From assembly GCA_937920635.1 (NCBI GenBank), contig CAKZUE010000025.1:1-49842 (forward strand): a stretch of 49,842 nucleotides of DNA, written 5' to 3'. The notes under the pieces were generated by a model, which did not search any database, had not been told where the DNA came from, and saw only the letters and a list, made by a program, of their open reading frames with translations. Positions 49,589 through 49,842 of the stretch are shown one piece after another (positions within the stretch are counted from its first letter, which is position 1; every line of letters starts with the position of its first letter). The translations under genes and the position numbers were made by a program. Source of the DNA: an uncultured Bryobacteraceae bacterium. Its GTDB lineage: Bacteria; Acidobacteriota; Terriglobia; Bryobacterales; Bryobacteraceae.

Positions 49589-49842
49589 ATCGCAAAGACT
49601 TGATCCTGCTCGACGCCTGCGTGCTTGTTAGCTTCCCTTTCGCCGACACCGCTCTTCGTTGCGCTGAGGATCCGAAATTCTACCACCCTCTCTGGTCTAA
49701 CAGGATCCTCGGGGAAGTGCGGGCAGCGCTCACCGGCAAGCTGAACCTGCCATCAGATAAAGCCGATCGCAGGATTTCCGCCATGGAGCAAGCCTTCCCG
49801 GAGGCCATGGTCGATGGCTATCAGCCGCTCGAGCCATGGCTG
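49585..49842 (+). CDS. PIN-domain toxin, VapC50-like (3' end missing)
   Basis: ATG 49585 overlaps the antitoxin stop by 4 bp (ATGA). The frame stays open to the window end (86 codons). It starts LILLDACVLVSFPFADTALR, giving the first PIN aspartate (LLDACVL), and continues HPLWSNRILGEVRAAL, in which the glutamate of the PIN active site is visible. The remaining acidic residues lie beyond the edge. PIN toxins of this group cleave RNA. Confidence 0.82.
   Translation, partial: MNRKDLILLDACVLVSFPFADTALRCAEDPKFYHPLWSNRILGEVRAALTGKLNLPSDKADRRISAMEQAFPEAMVDGYQPLEPWL

Noticed and set aside
1-49842. CRISPR arrays, rRNA, tRNA, insertion sequences
   Set aside because: No regularly spaced identical repeats, no T-arm consensus with a cloverleaf, no rRNA signature and no transposase motif were found on reading both strands.

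Overview
The window is GC-rich, densely coded DNA from a Gram-negative bacterium. Outer-membrane genes are present: lpxA, lpxI, fabZ, kdsD and lptE. I infer a member of the Acidobacteriota, most likely Bryobacterales (Solibacter-like). The reasons are secreted TPR and repeat proteins in unusual number, an HspR-type repressor at the end of a dnaK-dnaJ operon, a Tes-like radical SAM protein and families of GC-rich intergenic stem-loop repeats. No rRNA, tRNA, CRISPR array or insertion sequence was seen. The assignment rests on gene content, not on a marker gene.

Layout. 1-4272 (+): a GNAT acetyltransferase cut by the left edge, an SMP-30-type beta-propeller protein, a Nudix hydrolase and mutS2, joined by 4-bp overlaps. 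4280-6030: a Bcp peroxiredoxin and three small membrane proteins. 6071-8951: a phosphohexomutase and manA (mannose phosphate metabolism). 9015-17065: a secreted protein with three tandem repeats, two secreted TPR proteins, an APC permease with a cytosolic tail, two small proteins and a lipoprotein. 17078-20601 (-): dnaK-dnaJ-hspR, with a sigma70 promoter overlapped by a HAIR-like operator. 20775-27046 (+): an anchored hydrolase, a secreted lectin-fold protein, an ATPase, a three-domain acyl ligase/carrier/acyltransferase and a TPR protein. 27072-31183 (-): psd-pssA-usg-lptE-holA, which joins phosphatidylethanolamine synthesis to LPS export. 31203-32357 (-): an M20 peptidase. 32380-36652 (+): fabZ-lpxA-lpxI-oxidoreductase, then a TonB-like protein and a small membrane protein. 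36653-39572: two long non-coding, repeat-bearing stretches around a lone FliA/WhiG-type sigma factor. 39573-42057: a DUF2905 protein, a TPR protein and queG. 42301-44403: the Tes-like radical SAM enzyme. 44693-48881: hsp20, metK, tig and kdsD. 49124-49842: an AT-richer antitoxin/PIN-toxin pair cut by the right edge.

How the parts work together. Two themes dominate. The first is envelope building: lipid A and Kdo (fabZ, lpxA, lpxI, kdsD), LPS export (lptE), phospholipid head groups (pssA, psd), fatty-acid activation and transfer (the ligase/acyltransferase fusion), and possibly membrane-spanning lipid formation (the radical SAM protein). The second is protein quality control: dnaK, dnaJ, hspR, hsp20 and tig. 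Both dnaK and hsp20 have consensus-like promoters carrying or adjoined by 7-7-7 inverted repeats resembling the HspR operator.

The best candidates for new biology are the Tes-like radical SAM protein, the ligase-carrier-acyltransferase fusion, the catalytically dead aspartate-semialdehyde-dehydrogenase paralogue inside the phospholipid/LPS operon, the compound stem-loop repeat family, and a decayed duplicate of the kdsD 3' end.
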